From positions 3,722,501 through 3,786,500 of the forward strand of contig NZ_CP088262.1 of assembly GCF_021117365.1 (NCBI RefSeq): 64,000 bases of DNA. The letters are read 5' to 3'. The notes under the pieces were generated by a model that saw nothing but the letters and a program-made list of their open reading frames with translations, did no database searches and had not been told where the DNA came from. Shown in pieces: positions 18,090 to 26,609 of the stretch; position 1 is the first letter of the stretch; the number at the start of each line of letters is the position of its first letter. The stretch is from Nocardioides sp. cx-173. Lineage in GTDB: Bacteria > Actinomycetota > Actinomycetes > Propionibacteriales > Nocardioidaceae. Both the position numbers and the translations under genes were made by a program.

Positions 18090-19160
18090 ATCGCCGCGAC
18101 ACGCAGCCGACTGCTGACGACAGGCCTCGGCGTCCTCGTGCTGGCGCTGGTCGTGGCCACCGCCGTCGTCGGCGTACGTTGGTGGCGCGACGTGCACCGC
18201 TCCGACCTCGATCGCGCCATGTCCCTCGCCCCGGACGACGGGGACCGCTTCTCGTGGACCGACTGGGCCGGGGTGCGCGACGAGCTCGGCGTGGACCTCT
18301 CCGCCGACAGCCCGCAGGGCGAGGTCGTGGACTTCATGGCCGCGGGGTACGACGCCGACCTGACCTCGACCTCCGCGCTGCCCGAGTCGGCGCAGCAGCT
18401 GCACGTGCACTACGGCTTCTCCCCCGCCACCGCCGACTGGGAGCTCTTCAGCCAGTCCGAGGAGGGGGCGGTCGTGATGCTGCACCTGCCGGACTCGACC
18501 GACTGGGACCTGATCGCCGACCGCCTGCGCAGGCTGGGCTACGCCGAGCCCGACGAGGCGGACGGAGTGTGGGCCGGCGGGAGCGAGGCGATCGGCCGGC
18601 TGGGCGGGGTCACACCCGAGGTCAGCTTCGTGACCCTGCTCGAGGACGAGTCCCTGGTCCTCACCAGCGACACCGAGGGCTATCTCGGGAGCGCGGTCGA
18701 GGTCGCGCTCGGCGACGCGCCCTCGGTCGAGGGCTTCGAGGAGGTCGTCGAGGCCTCGGGCGAGGCGCTCTCGGCCGCCCTCTACACCGGCGCCCAGGCC
18801 TGCGGCGCCCTGGCGATGAGCCAGGCCGACGCCGACGACCAGGCCGAGGCGGACCGGCTGCTGGCGCAGGCCGGCGCGGTGGACCCGTTCACGGCGTACG
18901 CGCTCTCGGTCCAGCCCGGCCTCGACCTGCGCCTCGCGCTCGCCTTCGAGAGCGACGAGCAGGCCCGCGCCAACGCCGAATCGCGCGCCGCTCTGGCGGC
19001 GGGACCCTCGCCCGGCCAGGGCGGCGACTTCAGCGACCGCTTCGAGCTCGGCCCGGTCGAGGCCGACGGCCCCCTGCTCACCCTGGACCTCGACCCCGTC
19101 GACGGCGCCTCCGTCCTCTCCGACCTCTCCACCGGCCCGGTGCTGTTCGCGACCTGCTGA
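18090..19160 (+). CDS. Membrane-anchored protein of unknown function, apparent ATC start
   Basis: From ATC the product is 356 residues: a short basic N-terminus (ATRSRLL), one membrane helix (about residues 10-28), then a large acidic extracytoplasmic domain. The latter has repeated ALPESAQQLH and GGSEAIGRLGG-type segments and no cofactor motif. The first conventional in-frame start is GTG 18138, but it has no ribosome binding site and would cut into the helix, so ATC is preferred. No family recognised. The gene is divergent from the Nudix gene and faces copA. Confidence 0.7.
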   Translation: MAATRSRLLTTGLGVLVLALVVATAVVGVRWWRDVHRSDLDRAMSLAPDDGDRFSWTDWAGVRDELGVDLSADSPQGEVVDFMAAGYDADLTSTSALPESAQQLHVHYGFSPATADWELFSQSEEGAVVMLHLPDSTDWDLIADRLRRLGYAEPDEADGVWAGGSEAIGRLGGVTPEVSFVTLLEDESLVLTSDTEGYLGSAVEVALGDAPSVEGFEEVVEASGEALSAALYTGAQACGALAMSQADADDQAEADRLLAQAGAVDPFTAYALSVQPGLDLRLALAFESDEQARANAESRAALAAGPSPGQGGDFSDRFELGPVEADGPLLTLDLDPVDGASVLSDLSTGPVLFATC

Positions 19161-19173
19161 GGGGGGCGCGGTT

Positions 19174-19239
19174 GGGATAGTCCCGGACGTTTGTGTTGTG
19201 GATAGCGACTATCCACAACACAAAGGTCAGGGACTACCC
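19174..19239. repeat. Palindromic repeat element, copy 3; near-perfect hairpin
   Basis: Two arms of about 31 nt pair with two mismatches and one bulged A around a 3-nt loop; the outer arm reads GGGATAGTCCCGGACGTTTG. The tip contains two inverted CTATCCACA nonamers (19197-19205 on the minus strand and 19209-19217 on the plus strand), each 8/9 identical to a DnaA box. It lies between two convergent genes and may also end their transcripts. Confidence 0.85.
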
Positions 19240-19240
19240 G

Positions 19241-21457
19241 CTAGGAGAAGCGGCGCAGGCGCAGGCTGTTGGTGACGACGAAGACGGAGGAGAGGGCCAT
19301 GGCGGCGCCGGCGAGCATGGGGTTGAGCAGGCCGGCGGCGGCCAGCGGCAGGGCGGCGACGTTGTAGGCGAACGCCCAGAAGAGGTTGCCCTTGATCACC
19401 GCCAACGTCCGCCTCGCGAGCCGTACGGCGGTCGCCGCGACCCGCAGGTCACCCCGCACCAGGGTCAGGTCGCTGGCCTCGATGGCCACGTCGGTGCCGG
19501 TGCCCAGGGCGATGCCCAGGTCCGCCTGGGCGAGCGCGGCGGCGTCGTTGACGCCGTCGCCGACCATCGCGACGGACCGGCCCTCGGCCTGCAGTCGCTT
19601 CACCACGTCGACCTTGTCGGCCGGCAGCACCTCGGCGATGACCTGGTCGATGCCGACCTCGGCCGCGACCGCCCGCGCGGCGCGCTCGTTGTCGCCGGTC
19701 AGCAGCACCGGCGCCAGGCCGAGGGCGCGCAGGTCCGACACCGCCTGACGCGAGGTCGGCTTCACGGTGTCGGCCACGACCAGCACGCCGCGGGCGCGCC
19801 CGTCCCACCCGACGGCGACCGCCGTACGGCCCGAGGCCTCGGCGTCCTCGACGGCCGCGAGCAGGTCCTGACCGAGGGGCATCCCCGCGTCCGCGAGCAG
19901 GACCGGCCGCCCGACGCGGACCTCGCGTCCCTCGACCCGGCCCTGCACCCCGAGCCCTTCGACGTTGCGGAAGCCGGTCGCGACCGTGCCCGGCGAGGCC
20001 TCCGCCACGGCCCGCGCGATCGGGTGCTCGGAGCCCGCCTCGACGGCGGCCGCGGTGCGCAGCACCTCCTCGAGCGACTCCCCGGCCGCGGGGACGGTCG
20101 AGACCAGCGTCATGCGGCCCGTGGTGACGGTGCCGGTCTTGTCCAGCACGACGGTGTCGACGGCGCGCGTCGACTCGAGGACCTCCGGGCCGCGGATCAC
20201 GATGCCGAGCTGGGCGCCACGCCCCGTGCCGACCATGAGGGCGGTCGGCGTGGCCAGGCCCAGGGCGCAGGGGCAGGCCACGATCAGCACGGCCACGGCG
20301 GCCGTGAAGGCCACCGACGCGTCGGCGCCGGTGCCCAGCCAGAAGCCGAGCGTCGCGACGGCGAGCGCGATGACCAGCGGCACGAACACCCCGGAGACCC
20401 GGTCGGCCAGCCGCTGCACCTGCGCCTTGCCGTTCTGCGCCTCCTCGACCAGCCGCGCCATCTGGGCGAGCTGGGTGTCGGCGCCGACCCGCGTGGCCCG
20501 CACGACGAGCCGTCCGCTGGCGTTGACGGTCGCCCCGGTCACGACCGACCCCGGGCCCACCTCCACCGGCACCGGCTCCCCGGTGAGCATCGAGGCGTCG
20601 ACCGCGGAGTGCCCGGACTCGACCACTCCGTCGGTGGCCACCTTCTCCCCCGGGCGTACGGCGAACAGGTCGCCCACCGCCAGAGTCCCCGCGGGCACCC
20701 GCGTCTCGCCGCCGTCGGGACCGTCGGGCAGCAGCGCCACGTCCTTGGCGCCGAGGTCCATCAGCGACCGGATCGCCGCGCCGGCCCGGCGCTTGGCCCG
20801 CTTCTCGAACCACCGGCCGGCCAGCAGGAAGGTGGTGACGCCGGCGGCCGCCTCCAGGTAGATGTTCTCGAGCCCGTCGGTGCGCTCCACGGTGAAGCGG
20901 AACGGATGGGTCATCCCCGGCGTGCCCGCCGTCCCCCAGAAGAGCGCGACCACCGACCACCCGAAGGCGGCCAGCACCCCGATGGAGACCAGCGTGTCCA
21001 TCGTCGTGGCGCCGTGGCGCGCGTTGGCCCAGGCGGCACGGTGGAACGGCCAGGCGCCCCACACGGCGACCGGCGCGGCCAAGGTCAGCGAGGCCCACTG
21101 CCAGTACTCGAACTGGAAGGCGGGGACCATCGCCATCGCGACCACAGGCACGGTGAGCAGGGCGGAGACCACGAGTCGCTGGCGCAGTGCGTCCAGCTCC
21201 GGGTCGCCCGCGGGCTCCTCTGCTGCGGGCTCGGAGACCGGGAGCGCGGCGGAGTAGCCCGCCGCAGCGACGGTGGCCAGCAGCTCCTCGGTCGTGACCG
21301 AGGTCGGGTAGGCGACCCTCGCCTTCTCCGTGGCGTAGTTGACGCTGGCGGAGACGCCGTCGAGCTTGTTGAGCTTGCGCTCGATGCGGTTCGCGCACGA
21401 GGCGCAGGTCATGCCGCTGATCTCGAGCTCGACCTGGCTCGTCGCCGTGTCGGACAT
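19241..21457 (-). CDS. copA: Copper-exporting P-type ATPase
   Basis: A 738-residue P1B-type ATPase that pumps Cu(I) out across the membrane. It has one N-terminal heavy-metal domain ([15 protein letters not shown], residues 14-28), the transmembrane metal site CPC near residue 395, the phosphorylation motif DKTGT near 437, and the hinge [14 protein letters not shown] near 645. The CPC motif and CxxC domain mark the copper class. It is the last gene of csoR-copZ-copA, 1 bp after copZ. Confidence 0.96.
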   Translation of the reverse strand: MSDTATSQVELEISGMTCASCANRIERKLNKLDGVSASVNYATEKARVAYPTSVTTEELLATVAAAGYSAALPVSEPAAEEPAGDPELDALRQRLVVSALLTVPVVAMAMVPAFQFEYWQWASLTLAAPVAVWGAWPFHRAAWANARHGATTMDTLVSIGVLAAFGWSVVALFWGTAGTPGMTHPFRFTVERTDGLENIYLEAAAGVTTFLLAGRWFEKRAKRRAGAAIRSLMDLGAKDVALLPDGPDGGETRVPAGTLAVGDLFAVRPGEKVATDGVVESGHSAVDASMLTGEPVPVEVGPGSVVTGATVNASGRLVVRATRVGADTQLAQMARLVEEAQNGKAQVQRLADRVSGVFVPLVIALAVATLGFWLGTGADASVAFTAAVAVLIVACPCALGLATPTALMVGTGRGAQLGIVIRGPEVLESTRAVDTVVLDKTGTVTTGRMTLVSTVPAAGESLEEVLRTAAAVEAGSEHPIARAVAEASPGTVATGFRNVEGLGVQGRVEGREVRVGRPVLLADAGMPLGQDLLAAVEDAEASGRTAVAVGWDGRARGVLVVADTVKPTSRQAVSDLRALGLAPVLLTGDNERAARAVAAEVGIDQVIAEVLPADKVDVVKRLQAEGRSVAMVGDGVNDAAALAQADLGIALGTGTDVAIEASDLTLVRGDLRVAATAVRLARRTLAVIKGNLFWAFAYNVAALPLAAAGLLNPMLAGAAMALSSVFVVTNSLRLRRFS

Positions 21458-21458
21458 G

Positions 21459-21665
21459 TCAGGCCAGCTCGTAGCCCGCCTCGACGACGGCCGCCTCCAC
21501 CGCGGCGCGCTCGACGGGCTCGGTGCTGGTGACCACGGCGGTGCCGGCCTCGTGGGAGACCTCCACGCTCTCGACGCCGGGGATCTCGGCGATCTCCTCG
21601 GTGACCGAGGCGGCGCAGTGGCCGCAGGTCATGCCAGTGACGTTCCAGGTGCTGGTGTGGCTCAT
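21459..21665 (-). CDS. copZ: Copper chaperone, heavy-metal-associated domain
   Basis: A 68-residue single HMA-domain protein with the metal loop [11 protein letters not shown] near residue 11. It should carry Cu(I) to CopA. Placed 10 bp after csoR. Confidence 0.92.
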   Translation of the reverse strand: MSHTSTWNVTGMTCGHCAASVTEEIAEIPGVESVEVSHEAGTAVVTSTEPVERAAVEAAVVEAGYELA

Positions 21666-21675
21666 CGTGTTCCTC

Positions 21676-21972
21676 TCAGGACCGGACCAGGCGGGAGATG
21701 GCCTCGACCGCCTCGTTCACCTTCTCGCGCGCCTCGGCGTCACCCGCCCGGGCGGCGTCGACGACGCAGTGGTGCATGTGCTCCTCCAGCAGGCCGATCG
21801 AGACCGCCTGGAGAGCCTTCGTCATGGCGGCGACCTGGGTGAGGATGTCGATGCAGTACTGCTCCTCCTCGACCATGCGCTGCAGCCCGCGCGCCTGCCC
21901 CTCGATGCGGCGCAGGCGCTTGAGGTAGTCGTCCTTGCGCTGGATATAGCCGTGCTGGTGACCGTCCGCCAT
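21676..21972 (-). CDS. csoR: CsoR-family copper-sensing repressor
   Basis: A 98-residue all-helical repressor from the ATG at 21972. The Cu(I) ligands of CsoR are present: Cys in EEQYCIDIL, and His and Cys in EEHMHHCV. The N-terminal RLRRIEGQARGLQRMVEE helix is the DNA-binding surface. It leads the copper operon. The longer frame from 21984 would place the start inside the operator, so the shorter one is preferred. Confidence 0.92.
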   Translation of the reverse strand: MADGHQHGYIQRKDDYLKRLRRIEGQARGLQRMVEEEQYCIDILTQVAAMTKALQAVSIGLLEEHMHHCVVDAARAGDAEAREKVNEAVEAISRLVRS

Positions 21973-21981
21973 GCCTGACAC

Positions 21982-22000
21982 CATACCCCCCTACGGTATG
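21982..22000. promoter_or_regulatory. CsoR operator
   Basis: CATACCCCCCTACGGTATG: 6-bp inverted repeat around a C-rich centre, resembling known CsoR operators with TACCCC arms. It begins 9 bp upstream of the csoR ATG. Confidence 0.75.
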
Positions 22001-22075
22001 AGAACCAAGGCAAGGAAAAACCCGCCAGGTACGCCGGCGGGTCGAGGGGCGTGTCGCGGGCAGGGCCCGAGGCCC

Positions 22076-22249
22076 TCAGGCCTCGCGCCGCGGCTGAGGC
22101 GGACGGGGATCCACGCCGAGGATCTGGTCGATCTCGTCGGCGGAGAGGTGGTCGTCGGCCTCGCTGGCGGCGATGATCAGGTTGGTCGTGAGCTCGACCT
22201 CGCCCAGGAGGTCGCCGTCCTCCAGTGTCACGTCGAACTGATCGTGCAC
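22076..22249 (-). CDS. Small acidic protein of unknown function
   Basis: 57 residues from a GTG that has GGAGG six bases upstream, which decides the start. The core reads LLGEVELTTNLIIAASEADDHLSADEIDQILGV, a helical, acidic sequence reminiscent of small actinobacterial proteins of no known role. The tail is Pro/Arg-rich. It is separated from csoR by its own start, so it is not obviously part of the copper operon. Confidence 0.6.
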   Translation of the reverse strand: MHDQFDVTLEDGDLLGEVELTTNLIIAASEADDHLSADEIDQILGVDPRPPQPRREA

Positions 22250-22368
22250 GAGGAGCCTCCGTCCGCCGGGCCTGTCCATCCCAAGATGGTTCCCTGCCGA
22301 GCCTAGGCGCAAACCGGGCGATCCCCACTGGTCATATCGGGCCATGCCGCACCGCCCGAGAAGACCAC

Positions 22369-22399
22369 GAGGCCCCCATCCGAACCGGATGGGGGCCTC
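22369..22399 (-). terminator. Terminator hairpin of cspA
   Basis: Perfect 14-bp arms (GAGGCCCCCATCCG and complement) with a 3-nt loop, 28 bp after the cspA stop. Confidence 0.8.
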
Positions 22400-22426
22400 G
22401 CGTAGAAGACTTTTCAGCCGCGTCGG

Positions 22427-22630
22427 TCAGACGGGGCGGACGTTCTCAGCCTGGGGACCCTTGGGGCCCTGGGTGACGTCGAACTCGACCTTCTGGTTCT
22501 CGTCCAGGGACTTGTAGCCCTGGGTCTGGATCGCCGAGTAGTGCACGAAGACGTCGTCGCCGCCGTCCTCCTGCGCGATGAAGCCGAAACCCTTCTCAGC
22601 GTTGAACCACTTCACGGTGCCTTGAGCCAT
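22427..22630 (-). CDS. cspA: Cold-shock protein
   Basis: A 67-residue OB-fold RNA chaperone. The RNP1 motif KGFGFIAQ and RNP2 VFVHYSAI are complete. The start has AGGAG 10 bases upstream and follows a long leader of comparatively low GC, as usual for cold-shock genes. Confidence 0.96.
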   Translation of the reverse strand: MAQGTVKWFNAEKGFGFIAQEDGGDDVFVHYSAIQTQGYKSLDENQKVEFDVTQGPKGPQAENVRPV

Positions 22631-22947
22631 GTGCTCATTACTCCTGTTATCGGAACGAAAGCCGCCACTTCGGCGACCCGCACAGATGCGGTGACACGTC
22701 GCTCCGACCCGTGATTGGTATTACCACAAACCAGAAACGCCATTGGATCACAAACTCCGCGGGCGTCAGACCAGCTGGAACTTGCATCTGTTGCACGGCA
22801 GACACTACCAAGCGAATCGCCGATCCAAACTTTTTGGTGCCATCAATCTTGTGAGCACCTGTGAAGGTTGTGCTTCCGGCACATGTCCGGGCGGGAAACG
22901 GGTCCCAGGTCGGGCCTCGCGCACGGCGCAGCCGGCCCGCAGGAGCC
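22631..22947 (-). other. Long relatively AT-rich leader upstream of cspA
   Basis: No convincing gene. The stretch 22700-22860 is clearly less GC-rich than its surroundings and probably holds the cspA promoter and a structured 5' leader. An open frame reading through it has no family match or start context and was not called. Confidence 0.45.
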
Positions 22948-23427
22948 TCAGGCGGGACCGCCCGGCGTGGCGCGGTGGGTGCCCTCCGGCGCAGTGCCCG
23001 GGTCGGTGTTCGTGGTCTCCGGCGTGCCCGTGGTCTCCGGCGTACCCGTGGCGCCGGTCGTGTCGACCGCACGGGGGCGGTAGTCGGCGGAACGGTGGTC
23101 GACGTCGGGGTCGATCCGGTCGGCCTCGCGCAGCTGGTCCTCGTAGCGGGCCTCCTCGACGTGGTGGCCCTGGCGCGCCTCGGCGGCCCGCTGCTCGGCC
23201 CGCTCGGCCTCGGCGCGGGCGATCTTCGCCTCGGCCTCCCGCTGCTCGGCGTCCCTGGCGGTCTCGACGACCGCGCCCTGGTGGCTGCCGGCCTGCAGGC
23301 GCAGCTGCTCGGCCTCGTGACGGCGGGCCTCAGCCTTCTTCTTGTTGGCCATCGCGACCGCGACGCCGATCACGGCGAGCAGCACGAGCACGACGATGAT
23401 CAGGATGATGACGGTGGTGGTGGACAT
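22948..23427 (-). CDS. Membrane-anchored protein with coiled-coil stalk
   Basis: 159 residues from an ATG with GGAGGGA upstream. An N-terminal helix (VIILIIVVLVLLAVIGVAVA, residues 6-25) anchors it. A predicted coiled coil rich in Ala, Glu and Arg (residues 30-100) and a disordered Thr/Pro/Gly tail follow (TGATGTPETTGTPETT). No family with known function is recognised. Similar proteins are common and uncharacterised in Nocardioides-type genomes. Confidence 0.7.
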   Translation of the reverse strand: MSTTTVIILIIVVLVLLAVIGVAVAMANKKKAEARRHEAEQLRLQAGSHQGAVVETARDAEQREAEAKIARAEAERAEQRAAEARQGHHVEEARYEDQLREADRIDPDVDHRSADYRPRAVDTTGATGTPETTGTPETTNTDPGTAPEGTHRATPGGPA

Positions 23428-23516
23428 GGGTCCCTCCAGGTTTCTCGACTTCGTCGGCGGTACCCGTCCGGACCGCAGCACACGCAAAGAGGGCTCCTAG
23501 CCGCCGACCGCCGCCG

Positions 23517-24932
23517 TCAGGAGGTCCCGGCCGGCGGCGCCCGGAGGCTGCCGCGACGGTGCCGGGAGGCGGCGCGCAGCGCGAGGGCCACGAGAACGAA
23601 TCCGAGGAGGATCAGGACGAGGCCCGTCACCGCAAGCACCACGACGACCGCCCCGATGATCGGGAGCTCGGCTCCCACCTCGACGTCGCCGCGGACCGCG
23701 GGGCTGCCGTCGGCGTTCATGAGGACGTAGCTCCACTCGCCGGCGGCCGGCTCCCAGTCGATGCTCAACCGTTCGCTGCCGGAGTCCTGGGCCGTCCAGA
23801 AGTCCTGCTCGCCGGGGGCGGCCGCGGTGCCAGAGCCCGTGTGGGCGCGGTAGACGGGGCGTCCATCGTCGCGCAGGTCGGTCACGGTGACGTAGTCGAC
23901 CCCGGCCAGGTAGTCCTCGACGTCGCGGGTGCGGGCGAGGCCGAGGAAGAGCTCGGCTCCGGCGACCGGCTCGGCGGTGACCCGGAAGTCGCCGGTGACC
24001 ACATCCGGCAGGAAGTCACCGGGTGCCTCGTCGCGCAGGTCCACGCTGGGCGAGGTGATCGCGCTGGTCCGGGTGGACAGGTCCGTCTGGTCGCTCATCA
24101 GGTAGCCGTCCCGGTCCTTGGCCGCGACGTCGACCAGACCCAGCACCGTCCCGATGAGCCCGATCGTGAGCCCGGTGGCCACGAGCACCGAGCCGAACGT
24201 CAGCAACACGGCCCGACCGGCGCTCCAGCCGGTCTCCTCCTGCGGCGGCCTTGCTCCCCCCGGGTCGCGCCCGCCCTGGTCCAGTGCGAAGGGCGGATAG
24301 CGGTCGGTCATCAGGGTCACGTAGCCCACGACCCGGAAGCCCCACCGGTTGAGCCCGACCACCAGGTCGAACAGGCGCTGGGGGTAGCGCCCCGCGATGA
24401 GCAGGTAGCCCGCCGCCACGAGCACCAGCACCCCGAGCAGTCCGGGGACCCAGGCCGAGGACAGGTCCCCGTCGGCCGCGGCGTACCCCCCTCCGCCGAA
24501 GATCGCGAAGAGGACGAGGTACTGCGGGATGGCCAACAGCCACCACTTGACCAGGACCAGCCCGCGGGACAGGTGCTCGGGGTAGTCCACGTCGAGGTGG
24601 GCGGGATAGTCGGGCACGTCGTGCAGCGAGAAAGGCGGGTAGCGATCGGTGCCCAGGGCGCCGTAGGCGTAGAACGTGACCCGCCACGACCAGCGCAGCA
24701 CCCCCACGTTGAAGTCGAACATCGCCCGTGGGTAGCGCCCGGCGAACAGGATCGCGAAGAAGGCGAGGACGCTCGTGACCGTGAAGGCGACCCCCAGGAA
24801 CCACAGCACCACGTAGTGCGGGATCGCGAGCAGCCACTTCACCAGCCAGAGGGCCCGCGAGGTCTGCGGGTCGAGCTCGGCATCGAGACGCACGGGGTAG
24901 GACTCGCTCCCCGTCGGGACCTCGGTCGACAT
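23517..24932 (-). CDS. DUF4389 membrane protein (two tandem DUF4389 units)
   Basis: 471 residues from an ATG preceded by AGGAGG. Two homologous units (about residues 1-115 and 115-220) each carry the pattern LVKWLLAIPHYVV, AGRYPRAMFDFNVGVLRWSWRV and TDRYPPFSL. A helix near 240, an extracytoplasmic beta-rich domain (residues 265-420) and a C-terminal helix follow. DUF4389 proteins are of unknown function; the outward-facing domain suggests a cell-envelope role. Confidence 0.8.
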   Translation of the reverse strand: MSTEVPTGSESYPVRLDAELDPQTSRALWLVKWLLAIPHYVVLWFLGVAFTVTSVLAFFAILFAGRYPRAMFDFNVGVLRWSWRVTFYAYGALGTDRYPPFSLHDVPDYPAHLDVDYPEHLSRGLVLVKWWLLAIPQYLVLFAIFGGGGYAAADGDLSSAWVPGLLGVLVLVAAGYLLIAGRYPQRLFDLVVGLNRWGFRVVGYVTLMTDRYPPFALDQGGRDPGGARPPQEETGWSAGRAVLLTFGSVLVATGLTIGLIGTVLGLVDVAAKDRDGYLMSDQTDLSTRTSAITSPSVDLRDEAPGDFLPDVVTGDFRVTAEPVAGAELFLGLARTRDVEDYLAGVDYVTVTDLRDDGRPVYRAHTGSGTAAAPGEQDFWTAQDSGSERLSIDWEPAAGEWSYVLMNADGSPAVRGDVEVGAELPIIGAVVVVLAVTGLVLILLGFVLVALALRAASRHRRGSLRAPPAGTS

Positions 24933-25083
24933 CGGGCCTCCTGCGTCGCCAGTCGGCACCCGCGGAGCGGACGCTCCCTGCCACCTTCGGTCCCGACACC
25001 TGGCCGGTGCAGGGCCGAAGGTCATCGACGTCGAGGGCCGACCGGCACCCGATCGCGACCGCGTGCCGGGACGTCAGCGAGAC

Positions 25084-25908
25084 CTAGACGACGGCGTTGG
25101 TGCAGGCGCCGATGCCGTCGATCTCGGTGGTCACCGTGCTGCCCGGCTGCAGGAACACCTGCGGGTCACGCGCCTGACCCACCCCGGCCGGGGTGCCGGT
25201 CGCGATCAGGTCGCCGGGCCGGAGTGTGATCACGGTCGAGACGTACTCCACGAGCGCGACCGGGTCGAAGAGCAGCGTCGCGGTGTCGTCGTCCTGCATG
25301 ACCACCTCGTCGACGAGCGTGCGGACGTTCAGCCGGGGACGTACGCCGCCCGGCAGCTCGTCGGGGGTCACGAGGTAGGGGCCCACGGGCGTGGTCGAGT
25401 CCCAGATCTTGCCCTGGGTCCACTCGATCGTGCGGAACTGCCAGTCGCGCACGGAGACGTCGTTCATGACGGTGAAACCGGCGATCGCGGCCTCCGCCTC
25501 GGCGGTCGACGCCCGTCGTACCTGACGCCCGATGACGACGGTGAGCTCCACCTCCCAGTCCAGCCGGTCGGTCTCCGGCGGCTTGACGAGCGGGTCGTTG
25601 GCGCCGATGAGGGTGTCGGCGAACTTGGGGAAGAGGGTGGGGTACGCCGGCAGCTCGCGTCCCATCTCCTGGATGTGGTTGGTGTAGTTGTGCCCGACGC
25701 AGACCACCTTCGACGGGCTCGGCACCACCGGGGCGAAGTCCGCCCCCGCGGCCGCGAACGTCCGGCCCCCGTCGGCCGACGCGGCCAGCTCCCAGTCCGC
25801 CTCGGCGAGCAGCGCGCCCAGGTCGGGCCGGCCGAGGTCGACCAGCCGGTCCCCCTCGAGGCGGACCGCCCGGGTCCCGTCCTCGGTGCGGATCGTCGCG
25901 AGCCTCAT
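25084..25908 (-). CDS. Fumarylacetoacetate-hydrolase family protein
   Basis: A 274-residue FAH-superfamily enzyme. The metal ligands are visible as DWEVELTVVIG (two Glu) and TVMNDVSVRD (Asp), and HNYTNHIQEMG holds the catalytic His. The superfamily includes hydrolases of 2,4-dioxo acids and decarboxylase/isomerases of meta-cleavage pathways (HpaG type). In this operon it most likely acts on a ring-cleavage product. Its ATG overlaps the stop of the preceding small gene (ATGA). Confidence 0.85.
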   Translation of the reverse strand: MRLATIRTEDGTRAVRLEGDRLVDLGRPDLGALLAEADWELAASADGGRTFAAAGADFAPVVPSPSKVVCVGHNYTNHIQEMGRELPAYPTLFPKFADTLIGANDPLVKPPETDRLDWEVELTVVIGRQVRRASTAEAEAAIAGFTVMNDVSVRDWQFRTIEWTQGKIWDSTTPVGPYLVTPDELPGGVRPRLNVRTLVDEVVMQDDDTATLLFDPVALVEYVSTVITLRPGDLIATGTPAGVGQARDPQVFLQPGSTVTTEIDGIGACTNAVV

Positions 25909-26066
25909 CGCCCCAGCACCTCCGCCAGACCTCGGAGGAGCACCGGTGGGAACGCCTCTCCCGCCGCCCGGTCCTCACCGGCGGCCGGCGTCTGGGGGCC
26001 CGGCCGGAACGAGGCCTCCAGGAGCAGGTCGAGGTAGTCGCCCGCGAACCCGACGGTGGCGCTCAT
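25905..26066 (-). CDS. Small protein coupled between flavin reductase and FAH hydrolase
   Basis: 53 residues (starts MSATVGFAGDYLDLLLEAS). Both ends overlap their neighbours by ATGA: its start with the flavin-reductase stop and its stop with the FAH-hydrolase start. Such double coupling argues strongly that it is translated. No family or motif is recognised. It contains no Cys and only one predicted helix at each end. It could be a small subunit or accessory peptide of the pathway. Confidence 0.6.
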   Translation of the reverse strand: MSATVGFAGDYLDLLLEASFRPGPQTPAAGEDRAAGEAFPPVLLRGLAEVLGR

Positions 26067-26575
26067 GCGCACGCCCCCGCCGCGAGCCGCCGCCACGCGC
26101 CCTCGAAGAAGACGAGCGGAGCCGCCTCGGCGACCTCCACGCCCTCGCCGAAGGCGGTGATCCGGCCCACGACGAGGACATGGTCCCCGCCGTCGTAGGT
26201 GGCCCACGGCTCGCACTCGAAGTAGGCCAGAGCGCCGGCGAGCCGAGGCGATCGGCCCGTGGTCAGCCACTCGACCTCCGCGCCGCCCGGCCGGCCGGCG
26301 AAGTGCAGGCCGGTGTCAAGCTGCTGCTCGGCCAGCACGTTGACGGTGTAGTAGCCGGTCTCGAGGAACTCCCGCGCACGTGAGGTCTTCTTGACCGCCA
26401 CCAGTGCCAGCGCCGGGTCCAGGGAGACGGAGGTGAAGGAGTTCGCCGTCATGCCGTAGCGCACCCCGTCGGCCTCGTAGGTCACCGCGACGACGCCGGT
26501 GGCGAACCGCCCGAAGGCGGCGCGCAGGGCGCCCGAGTCCGCGACAGGGGGCGCGTCGATCAGTTTGTGGGACAT
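26063..26575 (-). CDS. Flavin reductase (HpaC-like)
   Basis: A 170-residue short-chain flavin reductase that supplies FADH2/FMNH2 to a monooxygenase. Characteristic motifs are FATGVVAVTYEADGVRYGMTANSFTSVSLDPALALV and the C-terminal GDHVLVVGRITAF in split form. ATG 26575 has GAGGAGAG upstream. The likely partner is the HpaB-type oxygenase at 32328 in the same strand block. It would act in the cytosol. Confidence 0.88.
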   Translation of the reverse strand: MSHKLIDAPPVADSGALRAAFGRFATGVVAVTYEADGVRYGMTANSFTSVSLDPALALVAVKKTSRAREFLETGYYTVNVLAEQQLDTGLHFAGRPGGAEVEWLTTGRSPRLAGALAYFECEPWATYDGGDHVLVVGRITAFGEGVEVAEAAPLVFFEGAWRRLAAGACA

Positions 26576-26609
26576 GGGATCTCTCCTCTTGACGTGCACT
26601 CGAGAGTGG

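Noticed and set aside
22647..23072. Open frame of 141 codons upstream of cspA
   Set aside because: It spans the cspA leader, begins inside the neighbouring gene and has no family match.
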